Position numbers and translations under genes: made by a program. From Nectonema munidae (taxonomy: Eukaryota > Nematomorpha > Nectonematoida > Nectonematidae): a DNA stretch of 64,000 nucleotides. Positions 24,441 through 36,430 of this stretch are shown here, in pieces. The stretch covers positions 372,001 through 436,000 of the forward strand of contig JAUIRK010001056.1 of assembly GCA_030549495.1 (NCBI GenBank), read 5' to 3'. The notes under the pieces were generated by a model. The model did not search any database. It had not been told where the DNA came from and saw only the letters and a program-made list of their open reading frames with translations. Numbering within the stretch: position 1 is the stretch's first letter; each line of letters opens with the position of its first letter.

Positions 24441-27094
24441 GCGAGTTCTTGGAGTCCAAGAGAACAATAAGAATTTGAAAGACGTGGGATCGACGATAAT
24501 AATTAAAATGAAGTAGAATGGTGTGGGTTGAAACAAGCCCATATCCAAAAATATTTATCTAAATGCGCTTTCATGAGAATGTTTTTAAAACTAAATTTTT
24601 CTGTGTACAAAAGCAGTGAGGATAAATAAATGCGTTAGAATACACGTCCACCATCCATTGTTGGAAATGAGAGAACATTCTCAAAAATTGCAATCCAATC
24701 TGATCTGGATGAATTCTGACGGTGTCATTGAAAACTTTTCTCTTAGTAATATACGAAAATCTTGATGTAGCATTGCTCTATTTATTATGAAACCTATCAT
24801 CGATTTTGTACGACTATTCGTTAAAATGGTTTTTAAAATCTCTCAAATGATATATAATCAACTTAGCAAAGGCACTTACGATATCGTGAGGTCACTGAAC
24901 CTTTTCCTTAGGGCAGTGTTGGAAATTTTGAAATTGAGTGATACATGAGGAGGATGAAAGGTTTTTTTTTAAAAAAAACATTTTTAAAAAAACAAACTAA
25001 ATTTGATCTAAATATGTAATGTTATGCTAAACAACTGGAAGGGAATCATCGTTGTTGAGAGTGCTTGAAGCTGGAGTACATCGGTTATACTTTTCTAATT
25101 TTATTTTGTTCACAACAACATTGATATAATTTTTTATATGAGAAGGATCCGTTTAAAAGTGTTGCACAGCCGTATCTATTCTTTGCTCTTTTGGCAGGGG
25201 GCTCCTTGAAGAGTTAAATAGGGACTGCTTTGAAAATATCCAATAAAAGTCGATAAAAATTTCCTTTGTTCCTCACAATAGTGTTAGAGATGCTTAATTT
25301 AGAAGTTTTGAAAAAGAAAAATAAGTGGGAATACTTTTAAACGTGAAAGAAATAACTCAGTGTCTATTTTTTGGCTAAAATCGGCAAAAACGCCAGGGTA
25401 ATTTGCAAGATAAGTCTAGGATCACAAGCGAATGAATAAAACATCTTTTGCTAACCAGTTTTTAATTGCGTGTGAGTGCGTGAGCGTTCACTTAAAATTT
25501 AAAAATTATTTTAAATAGGCTGAATAAGATAGAGTTAGAATAGCTCGCCTTAGGGATCGAACCCGTGACCTTCATCAGTTAAGCTGAGTGTAATCTAATC
25601 ATCGTAATCGATGAAAATTAACCGATTATTAAACAGTGAACAAGGCAGACTAATTCACCGTAACCGAACCATAATTTCTTTTTAAAAACGACATTTCGCA
25701 ACCTTATATTTCATGTTCTAGTCTTTGTAATTATGTTCTAATGAAATTGGTTTTATATTTTTCCTTTTTCTTAACGAACAATTTTTGTATCTTATGGGTA
25801 TATCTATCGACTCAAAATTTCCCAAAAATTAACTTAAAAGATATTAGGCAATGAATAAACCGGCCAACGAAAACACCGTTAATTTCCATCTCTAGTGTGT
25901 ACAAACATTGAGCCTCAAAAGTACATATTAGTAAAAAGAAAATTAGCGAAAATAAAAATTGTGAGAAATTTTAGACAAGGTACTCGTTTGTATTGATTAA
26001 AAAATTTTTTGATCATTTTTTAAAAATTGATTAAGAGGTTTAATAACTTTCTAAAAATGGAATGCTGCGCTAAGTTTTCTTAAACTTCTCGAAGATTTCC
26101 TATATTGAAGTTTTAAAAGAACAAAAAATAATTGGAGCACTAAACATTTATTCACCAATCCGTGAGCTCCCTGTAAATGTCTCATCCACCTCCATGGATA
26201 CCCCTACCCGATGATCGATGTTTTAACAGGGCTCATTTGCATTCATGAGGGCAACATTGATTTTTGACCCCAATTGCAGTATTATATTTTGATAAATTTT
26301 AAAATGTATTTTTAACTGAGATTTTGAAAAATCCTTACATAAATCGGAGTGGACGATAATTTTAAGGTTGACAAATTTTTCAAAAAATGAATTGACTTAT
26401 TGCGGGAAACTAGAGCAACGTTTTCGTAAATCTTAAAATTTTTAATATGAATATAAAAATGACAATCTTAAGATTTCCGGGATTTAACATGGATCTTTCA
26501 AAAAATTGACTCCATCGTGCGCTTTCATATATTTATTTCTATAGAATAAACTTTTCTGAATAATTAGAAGTAGTAGTATGCTCTTTTTTATTTGGTCATC
26601 TTCACTTACTTGTACACTATGCGAAAGAGCGGTTTCAGCTATTGAAGACTCATCAATTCCACTGTGCGTGTTCAAACCGACTTTGAGAATTTTTGAGGTT
26701 TTGACTAAAAATGTTAGCTTTCTTTTCTGAAGAATATATAAACTAAAGCAGTGGAATGAATACTAGACCTAAATCATACGAATCTTAAGTACAAACCATT
26801 CAGAAAATCAAGCTAAATTGGAATAAACTATGCATCGTCATGTTGAAACGTATGAAAGAAGAGGGGAGGAGATTGGCCGATGGCGCTTTTCCCAACTGAA
26901 TCTTATTATATAAGTAGAATATTAATAAGTAAAATTCTGTACTCATTTTCAATAAACACTCTGTTTAAAGGTCTTACTTTTCATGAATTATTATCGCTTA
27001 AAGATGAGCGATAATAATGAGTATACAAAGTGAAGTTACCAAGGACCTTCAGAACAAAAACACTTTAAATCAGAATCCATTTAATCCGTTTATA
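24441..27094. other. AT-rich intergenic DNA
   Basis: At 25545-25600 the minus strand carries gggttcgatccc in a tRNA-like context, probably a second SINE family or a decayed copy. On the minus strand at 26484-26675 a short open frame begins THSGIDESSIAETALSHSV, which looks more coding-like than its neighbours but matches nothing I recognise. The rest holds nothing identifiable. Confidence 0.35.
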
Positions 27095-27236
27095 AGTAAA
27101 GGTAGAGGTACCGTGGGATGTTTTCATCGAGAAGGCACAATTGGGCCGCTTGTTGAAAGTAGGCTTTATGCGGGATCGAACCCAAGAACTTGAGTCATCG
27201 AAACCCAGTATCTAATCAACCTTACTAACGCCCCCT
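27095..27236 (-). mobile_element. tRNA-derived SINE, copy 5
   Basis: Minus-strand copy with tail agtaaaggtagaggtacc, body tttcatcgagaaggcacaat, a perfect B box (gggatcgaaccc on the plus strand) and head ttactaacgccccc. With copies 1 and 7 it is among the best preserved. Confidence 0.8.
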
Positions 27237-28456
27237 TATGTTTTGCCAGGAAAAAAGTTTTTTTGATATTTTATTATATTGCCTTTCCTCTCACCAGACT
27301 AACCAATACAATACAATGTACTATGTAGATGTTTAAAAAGGATAATTAGGTCAGTAAATAATAATTACATTAATTGAATTTGCATAATTAATTTATTGAT
27401 AATGAAGATAATTATACAGATGCAAATAAGCAATCAACTAGGGATTGATAAGAAGGATATAATAATATTAAAATGAATGCTAATAATAATATATAAATAT
27501 ATCTTTATAACATCACCCTTTTGTTATAAACATAAATGCTATCCGAGTATTATATTATGATTATATTGGAGATGAAAGCATGACACTTAAACCACACGTT
27601 TATTATTATAATGAATCTTTGTTAAAACAAGACGAAACAAAGTTGTGCATTCAATGAAGAATATCTCAATTCCAGTCTAAGTGTCAATCATTAAAGCCGT
27701 TTTTCTGATTGGTTAAATCCTGTTTTCTTTCTACCAAACAAAAATATTCTTAACTAAAACAAATAAAAGCAGAGTCTTGTATTGAATGAAGAATTTATTA
27801 ATCTTATTCATACTGTCAATCATTAAAGTTTTATTTTTTGATTCGTTACTGCGTTATTCATCAGTTATGATTGCAGCAAATGAAATTTTCTAAATTTATT
27901 TCTCTTTTCTTATGTATATAAGTTAATATAAGCCAGCACTAAAATTTCCCAAGCATATAAAATGTCTAAAAAAATTTTTTTATCGTTTACCTCATTGCAA
28001 ATAATGAATATTAGTTGTATTTAGATAAAGCAATTTTAGCTCCCAACTTAGTAAACCTTCTAATGTAAATTTATAAAAATGAAAATTCTAAAATAACATA
28101 ATATATAGAAAATCATACTTATATTTTTGTTTTTTTATTAATATTTGTTCTTTGTTTCATGCAACTTCAAAATTATTCTAATTAGGATATCGCTTTAAAA
28201 ATTTTTCCAATATGTTAATTTAAATTTAACGCTGGTATGATTTGTTAGAAAATTGACGCGTATTAGTACTGGCCGATGGAAAGATACTCTTTCATAATAT
28301 TTTGGAGTGTTATAAAACTTAAGATTTGTATTGGGGCAGCGGTTTCCAACGGTTTTGAACAACCTTACAGTTGTTGCAAAAGTTCTATGCCGTTGTGCGT
28401 TAAAATTTAGGCATGAACTAGGAAGCATTTCATTCTAAAGAATACTTTTAACCTGA
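27237..28456. other. AT-rich intergenic DNA
   Basis: Two segments resemble each other: 27630-27720 and 27775-27845 share gaatgaagaat and gtcaatcattaaag with a following ttgattggttaaa/ttgattcgtta. They look like a diverged local duplication with a spacing of about 130-140 bp. The minus-strand open frame at 28195-28428 is not recognised. Confidence 0.4.
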
Positions 28457-28770
28457 ATATATATATATATATATATATATACAATTTTTAGTTCTATTTT
28501 ACTTTTTTCCAATTCTAAATTGTAGTTTAGAAAGACAAAATAAAATTGGTAAAAAGATAAAATGGAATTGAAGAAGAAAAATTGGAATTGAAAAAAGACA
28601 ATCTAGAAGTGAAAAAAGCTACATAAAGTTGTAAAAGACTATTTAGAACTGGAAAAAGGCTAAATAGAATTGAAGAAAGAAAAAGACAATTTGGAATTGA
28701 AAAAGAGAAAATAGATTTGAAAATGGCAAATATATAGACATGAAAAGAGACAAAATAGAATTGAAGATTA
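28457..28770. repeat. (TA)n run followed by a degenerate 21-bp minisatellite
   Basis: A (TA)n run of about 25 bp (28457-28481) leads into roughly ten degenerate copies of a 21-22-bp unit, consensus gacaaaatagaattgaaaaa. Its reverse complement is the unit seen in three copies at 3030-3095, so the two loci belong to one repeat family. The text caatttttagttctatttta at the start also resembles the arms of the 3.0-kb element. This is probably a second, expanded copy of the same foldback element. Confidence 0.65.
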
Positions 28771-29183
28771 AATTCTGTGAAGAAAAAATCGACTGTCTAT
28801 GAAGTCAAGATCTATGATCACGCGGCTCTCTCCATATCATTGGTATACCGAAAGGCATTTGATTTTGATTGCCACTAAACCATCGGTACAAAGAACTTGA
28901 ACACTTTTTACAGCATATATGAGGAGCCCAGCATTTCTCCTTATCTCCAATTTAACATTTGAAGTACATATGATATATTTTTTGGATTTTTGTAGTGATA
29001 TTGCGTTTATTTTTTCCAGATGTAAATTCGCTACAAATATAGTAAAATTTATCTGGGGAGTTTTTACAAGAACCACTTGGCATTTTCTTTTTTTCAAATT
29101 AAATTTTGAATCAAATTTCAATATTAAACTAAAAATTTCTGAAAAAAAAAATATGAAACAGTAAAAGTAATTATATAGACAAA
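28771..29183. other. Unassigned segment before a LINE
   Basis: The minus strand is open for 129 codons (28837-29226) and includes LLIYAVKSVQVLCTDGLVA, but no family is recognised. It may be the remnant of an element interrupted by the LINE to its right. Confidence 0.3.
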
Positions 29184-30592
29184 ATGGTAAAAAATATAGT
29201 CCGTAGCAAAAAAACTGTACCCGCAAACAAAAATTACCCTGATTTTCGAAATCTACGCTATGAAATTACTCAGAAAAATATATTCTCGTCGATGCGTTTT
29301 TTTGACTGTTCCTATATAATTTTTTATCATATAGTGAATAATAATCTCTTATCTCCCCATCAGCATGGCTTTCTCCCGAAAAAGTCGACAATATCCAACT
29401 TCATCGAATTTTCAAATGAGGTAACCAATAAATGAAAGTAAAACTATTAACATGCTTTACATGGATTTCCAAAAAGCTTTTGTTAGGGTTCTTCATAATA
29501 TGCTTGTTCTAAAGTTAAAATCTTTTGGAATTGATGGTAAGCTTTTATCTTGGCTCAGAGATTATATTTTTAATAGAAAACACGTAGTCCGTTTAAATGG
29601 AATAACATCAAACAGTTGTAAAATTATTAGTCAAACACCACAGGGTTCTGTGATAGGACCATTGTTTTTTAAAATTTTCATCAACGATGTTACTTTCAAC
29701 TTGAGTTCATATGTAAAAGTTTTTGCTGATGACATCAAGTTGTTTAACTACTCGGAAAAAATTTAAATGTATCGTTACAGAACGATTTATATTGTTTATA
29801 TGAATGGTCTATAAAATTGGACTTGAGCTTCAACTTATCCAAGTGCCAGCATCTTCAAATTGGAAAACCAAATTCTGATCAATGTTTTTTAGGTGGTGTG
29901 ACTTTGTCTAAAGTTCATGAACAGAAAGACTTGAGGTTAATAATCGACTCAAAGCTGAATTTTAATCTCTGTTTCAAAAGTTGTGAAAAAGGCATACTCA
30001 TCGATACATATGTTGAAAAATACTTTTGTAATAGAAAACAGTGAAATTGCTGTATTCCTTTTCAAGTCCTTGGTAAGACCAATTCTTGAATAAGTAAATG
30101 TGATTTATGGGGATTGCTCTGCAAGTAATGTCAAGAAAATTGAAAAAGTTCATAAAAACTTCACAAAAAGTTTACCTGCTATGAGTAATTTTCGTTATTC
30201 TGAAAGAATGAATGTTTTGAACTTACCTTCACTTTGTTATAGAATAAAGAGAAATGAAATGATTACTATTTTTAACATTGCAAAGAAAAATATGATAAAA
30301 GAGGATGTCCTCCCTGGTTTTTCAACAAAATTTTTTGGTGGGCTTTGTTCAAATTAAAGCTGAAAGTTTCCAGAGCAAGTATCGCCAAACATTTCTAACA
30401 CAAAGAGCTTTTGAAGATTGGAATTCTTAGCCCAGTGAAGTTGTGAATTCTACTACGTTGAATGACTTTAAAAACAAACTGGATGCAGTTTGGCAGTCTA
30501 GGAGATTGATTGTATTATTTTGCTTAATATCAAGATGCAAATCTTACAGGCATTAGACTCAATTTTGCTTAAATAAATATGTTATGTTAAAT
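29184..30592 (+). mobile_element. CR1/Jockey-like LINE, reverse transcriptase part, frameshifted
   Basis: A 5'-truncated non-LTR retrotransposon. Successive frames carry the ORDER of RT motifs: LLSPHQHGFLPKKSTISNF (29184-29435), then DFQKAF, FGIDGKLLSWLRDY, TPQGSVIGPLFFKIFINDV and the FADD catalytic motif (29452-29766). After that come KCQHLQIG and KDLRLIIDSKLNF (29817-30044), YSERMNVLNLPSL (30100-30357), and the C-terminal FLTQRAFEDWNS signature near 30390-30430. At least three frame changes and a few stops separate these pieces, so the copy is dead. The 3' tail is aaataaatatgttatgtta. It shares its last 460 bp with the fragment at 11.9-12.3 kb. No endonuclease domain is present. Confidence 0.92.
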
Positions 30593-30598
30593 ATGTTA

Positions 30599-31162
30599 TA
30601 AAGATACTTGGAAGCTGACGCAAAATCCGTTCAATATTGATCTTGATTCATTGAACGATTAATTATCTCCGAGAAGAAGACATATATTTTAAATATGATT
30701 CAACTACGGCCGATAATTTTAAATTTGTGACACTTGAAGAATTTGGGATAAAATATCTTTCCATATACCCCAAACTTGAAGAACAGACTCACCAATTGTT
30801 GATTCCTTTTTTGTCGACCTATTTTTGTGAGGTAGGTTTTCCAGCCTTGATGTAAACAAAAGAACGAAATCGATGTTCACCTTCTTCCTTGAGGCCTAGA
30901 ATTGGTATTCTTGTAAAAATTAAACAAAAACATTCATCCCATTTTTGTTAGTAATAATTTAAGTCTAAAAAATATTTGATTTTTTCCTCAATAATATTTT
31001 TTCATAAACGTTTTCATTCCCTTTTTAAAAAGATAAAGTGCGAATATAATGAATACTATTAATTATTTCATTTCATTTATTTTTCATTTTAAAAGAATGG
31101 AAGCGCAAGAGTTTTTAATGAGCAAAAAGAGGGCGTTGTGCAAAAAAGTTTGGGAACCACTG
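30599..31162 (+). mobile_element. hAT DNA transposon fragment, ZBED/SCAND3-like transposase C-terminus with right end
   Basis: Immediately downstream of the LINE tail, the plus strand reads NPFNIDLDSLND and, in another frame, DSTTADNFKFVTLEEFGIKYLS, LLIPFLSTYFCEVGFPAL and RIGILVKIKQKHSSHF. This is the hATC dimerisation region of ZBED-type hAT transposases (family pattern PFxSTYLCExGFSAL). A stop follows the PAL motif and one frame change separates the two halves. The right terminus gtttgggaaccactg (31148-31162) is a typical hAT end and is followed by the octamer atctaaaa. The 5' part is missing, probably lost or displaced when the LINE at 29.2-30.6 kb inserted. Confidence 0.8.
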
Positions 31163-32503
31163 ATCTAAAAGGCATAAGTAATGATTTTACTATTTATATA
31201 GTAAAATATTGATATACCTACTATTTATATAATTAAAACTACTACCAAAAATGCAATTAAATTCTAGATAAAATTAGCTTAATAAAATGTTACTTTTTTT
31301 TTTAACTTTTACTAGATTTTAAATTTCTTAATAATTTTAGCGATCCTGATGATTAAAATTATTATTAATTAATTTTTATTAATATTTTAATAGTTTCATG
31401 TTTTTTTTATGGAACTTCCATGTTTTTTCAAAAAAAACTAGAAAATTGGAAATTTTTTAAATGTTCTTTATAATTTTTATTTATTATTTTAAATATTAAT
31501 ATTCGATAACTTACAGGATTTATAGAAACTTTCCATTTCTTTTCAATGATTCTTGATCTAAAATTAACATGATGAACATTTTGTCCAATGATCTTTTTGT
31601 TTTTGTTGATACGAGAGAAAAAGCTTTGTGTATAAAAATTGAAATTTAGTTGTTCAAAAAAAAAATAAAGATTGTAAAAATTAACTATTAGAATTCTTGA
31701 AAGTAGTTAAATATACTAAATATTTCTTTGAAAAATTACATTAAAAATGCAAGATTTACTATTTTGAGTATCAAAACTTTTGAGTTAGTAAAAATAGGCT
31801 TTACTAAAATATCATTAATTTGACTATATTAAGTACTAAAATTACGTATAGCGCATCGGTTAGTTCTTTATTTAGAAGCAGTCAGGCCCGTAACCAGATG
31901 AGTGCGAGAAGGGCCAGTTACCCCCCCCCCCCCAAAATTTGATTATTAAAAAATAAACAAAAAATTTAAAAAAATTCCTCTTCTTTTTATTATTTTTTTT
32001 TTTTTTAATAAACCTTAGAAGATATTATTTTTTTTTTTTTTCAAAAAAACATTTTTAAAAAAAAAAAAAATTAGGGGAAGAGATAGAGACTCTCCCTATT
32101 TAAAATTTAAAATGGGTATTTATTTTTTTTTTGGAAAAAAAAAAAAAAAAAAAAAAGGGAAGGAAAAAAAAGAAAAGAAGAAGAGTTAGATAACTAACTA
32201 AACGTATATTCATTTTATAGGCATTAACGTGTATTTTGAATTACCTAGGTATTAGCATGTTGAGAACTATTTTATCTTTGTTATATGTAGCTAAGTTATA
32301 CTTTGTTCAAAACTACTTAATTAAGAATTATGCTTTTTAGCAATATTTGTTAAAAATTAATCAATACAATTTCTTACTTTCACATCTAATGTGTCCTTTT
32401 ATTTAAGCTTTTGATTGTTTGATTTTTGTTAACATTACTCATTATATCGACGTAGAAAAGTATTTGGAAAAAAATGGAATTTCTGAATATATTTTATTCA
32501 ATA
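31163..32503. other. AT-rich DNA with poly-C, poly-T and poly-A tracts
   Basis: At 31885-31933 the text caggcccgtaaccag runs into 13 C (31921-31933). Then comes a block (about 31950-32180) of long T and A homopolymers. The homopolymer block may partly reflect consensus uncertainty. No gene seen. Confidence 0.45.
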
Positions 32504-32652
32504 TGGGTGTGAGTCATGTGGACTAGGTGCCTGCGTTTGTTGATTTGGGGTTCAATTCAAGTTGTAAATTTATTAGTTCATATTTGGGCCCAAGCGTTGC
32601 AATGATGCCTTCTTGACGAAAACACTTCACACTGACTTTACATTTACCCTTA
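32504..32652 (+). mobile_element. tRNA-derived SINE, copy 6
   Basis: Starts gggtgtgagtcatgtggact, B-box derivative gggttcaattcaag, body cccaagcgttgcaatgatgc and gacgaaaacacttcac, tail tttacatttaccctta. Diverged but complete in layout. Confidence 0.75.
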
Positions 32653-33214
32653 TGTTTACAATATGATGACATGTAATAAAAGGATCTTAATAAAAAATAG
32701 TAAATGTCAAGACTTCCTGTGTTTGTCTCCATCTGATTAAAAATAGTCACGGACGATACAATATAAAATCACCCATGATGAAGTAAATCAATCTACTGTT
32801 TGTCAATATGAAGAAAGGATATCTCTTATCGCTAATCTTTAAAAATAGTAAAATAAATTTTATTCTAAAGAATTAACAACTATAATTTGATAATAACATC
32901 TTATTTATTTGTATTTACAAAAGTTTATTTCTAAAGATTAAATGTAAAAAATTTTTACATCCTCTAAACACACTTATCCACGGATCATTTAAGTTTCAAC
33001 ATCTGCAATAACATTCGCATCCGAAATTTTCAAACTTAACTTTTTAAGAAGTTTAAAACATCTACTTGGAATAGGAATTTTAATATCAGCATCTGGTTCC
33101 GCAAAAAATTAATTCTGAAATTCGCATCCGCATCCAATAGGAAATCCGCTTTCGTTGAATTTTCATATCAGATACATCTTTAGTTAATTCAACCAAAAGT
33201 TTCAATCTATTTTT
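32653..33214. other. AT-rich intergenic DNA
   Basis: Short phrases at 32955-33150 (catccgcat, aatccgc) recur with 19725-19790 and 19985-20030 (atccgcatac, gatgcggatt). This suggests a low-copy dispersed repeat with catccgcatcc words. No gene seen. Confidence 0.35.
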
Positions 33215-33405
33215 ATTACTAAAGTTATGAATGCTCTGGAAGAAAATCAAAATGTTTCATCTTTCTTTATGCATCTAGCAAAGCTTTTGACACCATTTCC
33301 TCACCATATACTTTTGATAAAACTTCAACTATATATGGTTTCCCAAGTCTTAGCTGGATGAAAGATATTCACTGACAAAAAATAAGTTCCACTAACAAAT
33401 TAAAT
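33215..33405 (+). mobile_element. LINE reverse transcriptase fragment, decayed
   Basis: The plus strand gives, across frames, ALEENQNVSSFF, KAFDTIS and IYGFPSLSWMKDI. This is the region of RT domain 3, where LINEs read FLDLSKAFDTIxHxILLxKL..YGIxxLSLxWIKDYL. Frame changes interrupt it. It differs from the CR1-like copy at 29.2 kb and is a separate lineage. Both ends are undefined. Confidence 0.6.
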
Positions 33406-33701
33406 TATTAAGCGCTCTCCTCCAAAAATCCAGTGGTTTACAAGTCTGAAAGTGTAAATCTACTGACAAAATTAGTTTTCGGTAAAGTTACTAGAAATTA
33501 AATTTCAAAATGAAGCTAAATAAATTGAAAAGATATGGAAAACACACTCAATGATTAAATGAACGATATTCACATAATACTTTTCTCTAAAATTACATTT
33601 TTATTCCTAAGGATATCTCCAAAAAACAACATGGAGAAAATATCGTGAAAACTTGTATATAAAAATATACTTTACATTTAACGCCATCTAAATACTTAAC
33701 A

Positions 33702-34020
33702 TAACATAACATAACATAAGTTTATTAGCGAAAGAAAGAAAGGCAAAAAGCCTATAGTAAGTATTCGCTTCATACTTTTGAAAATCAACGCGTTCTTTCA
33801 TGCTCAAACCTTCTATTTTTCCAAAACTCATCAAGTCTGTTCTTGAAGATGTTCAAAGATGGAGCATCAACAACAAAATCAGGCAAAGAATTCCAATCAT
33901 TTATCATTCGTTGAGAAAAGTATTTTTTCAAAAATACCTTCTTGCAATGTCTTTTTTTAAATTTGGAAGAATGAAATCTTTGAACTCTTTCAGAAAATTC
34001 AGGTAAAACTGGAGAAAGTT
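33702..34020 (-). mobile_element. LINE 3' fragment, second CR1/Jockey-like subfamily
   Basis: On the minus strand the frame reads FSERVQRFHSSKFKK, KYFSQRMINDWNSLPDFVV and SLNIFKNRLDEFW, then stops. The 3' tail appears on the plus strand as four or more aacat units at 33702. The C-terminal motif matches the copies at 12.2 and 30.4 kb, but the flanking sequence differs, so it is a related subfamily. It is 5'-truncated. Confidence 0.8.
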
Positions 34021-35036
34021 AAGTTAAACTTTTATTTTAAAATTTGTAGGTTGTTTACATTTAACTCCATCTAAACCGTACTTCAATTGAAGGCATTCAG
34101 CTGTATGTGCTTAAACTTTAGTAATCTAATCAGTGAATGATACTAATCTTTTATTACAATAAAATTTAATTAATATAAAATAATTAATTAATGTTGAGTT
34201 TTTTTGTTTGTTGATGATGTTCGTTTTTGTTTAGGGATATGATCCTTAAAGATGAATTGATTTTAAATCGTTTTAGCAAAATAAAATGATAGTTCAATTT
34301 GAATCTGTCAACTCATAAATATCAGAAAATTTTATTGCATTAATTTTAAAAGTATGTCCAAAACGGTGACCAGAATTTTCGGTACTGCACAAGATCGAAA
34401 TATCCTTGGAAAAATTGTTTTGATGTCATTTAGTCTAGACTCTAGAAGAATACGTGAATTATTTCTCTTTAATATTTGATATAAAATTTTCACTGCAAAA
34501 AAAGTTCCCAGCTTATTATTTTTAATAAAAAATATGTACCACACGATCATAAGAAGTGTGAATCACACATGTTCTGTAGAATGTTTTCAGCAATGAGGCA
34601 TTTGAAGCACTAATAAATTGCTTCGGTTTAATATGACATGGTTTATTATTATTATTATCTTTAAGGGGGAAGCCAAAACACAAAATTTTATATTTGGTAG
34701 CTCTTTTTTGCAAACAAAGGCACTTCTAGAATCGGTTATTTTTCTTGTTGTAACAAATAAATACTTTGGGATTATAGAGTAAATTTTATTATAAAAAAAA
34801 TTAAAAACAAAAGTAGTTTTAGAATTTTTTTATGGTGGGTTAGTTACAACAAAACGCAACTGTATATTTTTGCTAGCATCCACCTCCTGTAAATTTTTAG
34901 ATCCAACCCTGAAAACAGGTACTTATCGAATATCGAATTATGAAAAAGTAAAATAAAAAATCACAAAATTTTTTTTATGAAAAGATAAACAGTAAAAAAC
35001 TTAAAAAAAAGGAAGAGGACTCTCCAGCGAGCGTGA
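34021..35036. other. AT-rich intergenic DNA
   Basis: The minus strand has two adjacent open stretches (34332-34550, 34522-34713) without recognisable motifs. An ATT run lies at 34640-34658. No gene supported. Confidence 0.4.
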
Positions 35037-35175
35037 TTAACCCATTTAAGACCAAGCAAAGCAGACGATATCAAAAAAAAACGCAGACGATTTATATTCA
35101 AAATCATTGAAAAAAGCAGACGAAGATGAAATTACTTATGTTCCAAAATAGAAACATTGGTCGTAAATGGGTTAA
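35037..35175. mobile_element. TTAA-flanked MITE, family A copy 1 (piggyBac-type)
   Basis: TTAA at 35037-35040 and again at 35172-35175 enclose a 131-bp element. Its ends are cccatttaagacc and ggtcgtaaatggg, inverted repeats starting CCC. The interior has three copies of gcagacga (35061, 35083, 35116) and a small palindrome (atgttcc/ggaacat type). The same element lies in the opposite orientation at 42961-43098 and 59579-59715. TTAA target use plus CCC ends is diagnostic of piggyBac-mobilised elements. Confidence 0.85.
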
Positions 35176-35399
35176 ATATCCATTTTGGATGCTGGATACT
35201 TCACATCTTGGTAAAAATTTTATTATTATCTTAAATAATAATCGAAATCTCAAATCAAAGGGGAGTCCCTTGTTTTTTAAAAGCTCCTACTTATACGATA
35301 CAATATAGAGACGAATTCTGTTGTCTAAATGTTTCTGTAAACACTTGCAATTTGAATAATTTGCAGCATTTTGACTCAAATTTTATTGAAAGCGCAACT
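35176..35399. other. Intergenic DNA, nothing recognised
   Basis: No feature seen. Confidence 0.4.
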
Positions 35400-36430
35400 T
35401 AGACACAGGGATTATGAATTGAGCAGAGGAGACACAACAAACTCTCATAAATTTCACGATTTTCACTTTACAGTGCAAAAGAGCTGAAATGCATGAAAAC
35501 TTCATTCATCCATTCATTGTGGGGTCAAGCAGGGGCGAAAAATAGTGAAAGAATGATGGAGGATGAAGGATTTTAGGAAAAAAATCATCTCATCATCATC
35601 ATCCCCTCATCATCATCATTGTCGTAAAGAGAGCACTTAAAAGAGTATTAAATTTGTTTTGCTGTGATGATGACTTTATTGTGGATTGGAGTGAGAGAAG
35701 CAGAGTTTAAAGTTGGTGAATAATGCGAGGAAAGAGCACCCAGAAGAAGTCTTTTTGACAGCGGTGATGGGATTGGTTGTGTGCAGAAATGGCATTCCTC
35801 CTTCGCCAAGGACTTGACATGATAATCGTGATATCAGCAAAACCATGACTTCTGCACCAGCGATGATGATTTTCGCGTTTACCCACAAAAAGAATAAACA
35901 AGATGATGATGATGATGCTAGTAGTTGTAGGTAGGTAGTGAGAATAGAATCTAAGGAAAGACACGCTTTGATGTCCTTTGGGGGTAGAAGGACGACACAA
36001 AGAGAGAAAGTGTGATTATGCCAGGCAGGTATGCCTTCTAAGATTTGCCTACATCTCTACCTCTATATAATGCATACGCCACATCGCGAAGAAAGATCGC
36101 AGTGAAAGTGTGTGGAAGGCGAACAAGGTAAATAAGTGTTTACATTTAGTTCAAAACATTGGCCTATTGCATTTGCATATAATCATCATTATACAAAAAA
36201 GTGCGAGCGCAAAGATGAGGAAAGTCATCGAGGATGGGAGAGAAAAGGACTCTTCTACGTCGAGAGAGAGGGCCGACAACGTGAACGAAGTAGGCCACCA
36301 TTAGGCTGCGAGAAGTGATGATGATGGATCGATGGTAGCGAATACCCATGACGATGAGTGGGCTGTTGTGGTGAACGATGATGACGTAGAATGTAGATGA
36401 ATTAGAGTGTCGATGAGTGGATGAAATTAA
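35400..36430. promoter_or_regulatory. GC-richer ATG/GAT-rich island, candidate regulatory region
   Basis: A kilobase with clearly higher complexity and repeated atcatc/gatgat words, bounded by AT-rich DNA. It encodes several short overlapping open frames on both strands (for example 36110-36304, 35676-36000 minus) with no recognisable domain. It is not related to any repeat family in the window. It encloses the TATA-containing core at 36.06 kb. Confidence 0.3.
36064..36127 (+). promoter_or_regulatory. Possible core promoter plus short first exon
   Basis: TATATAA at 36064-36070 is followed at the correct distance (about 27-37 bp) by an initiator-like cgcagtg at 36098-36104. A splice donor in strong context, aag|gtaaataagt, follows at 36127/36128. 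This layout would give a non-coding first exon of about 30-40 bases. The unrecognised gene at 58.5 kb lacks its 5' end and lies downstream on the same strand, so it is a possible partner, but a 22-kb intron would be needed. Inference from motifs only. Confidence 0.3.
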
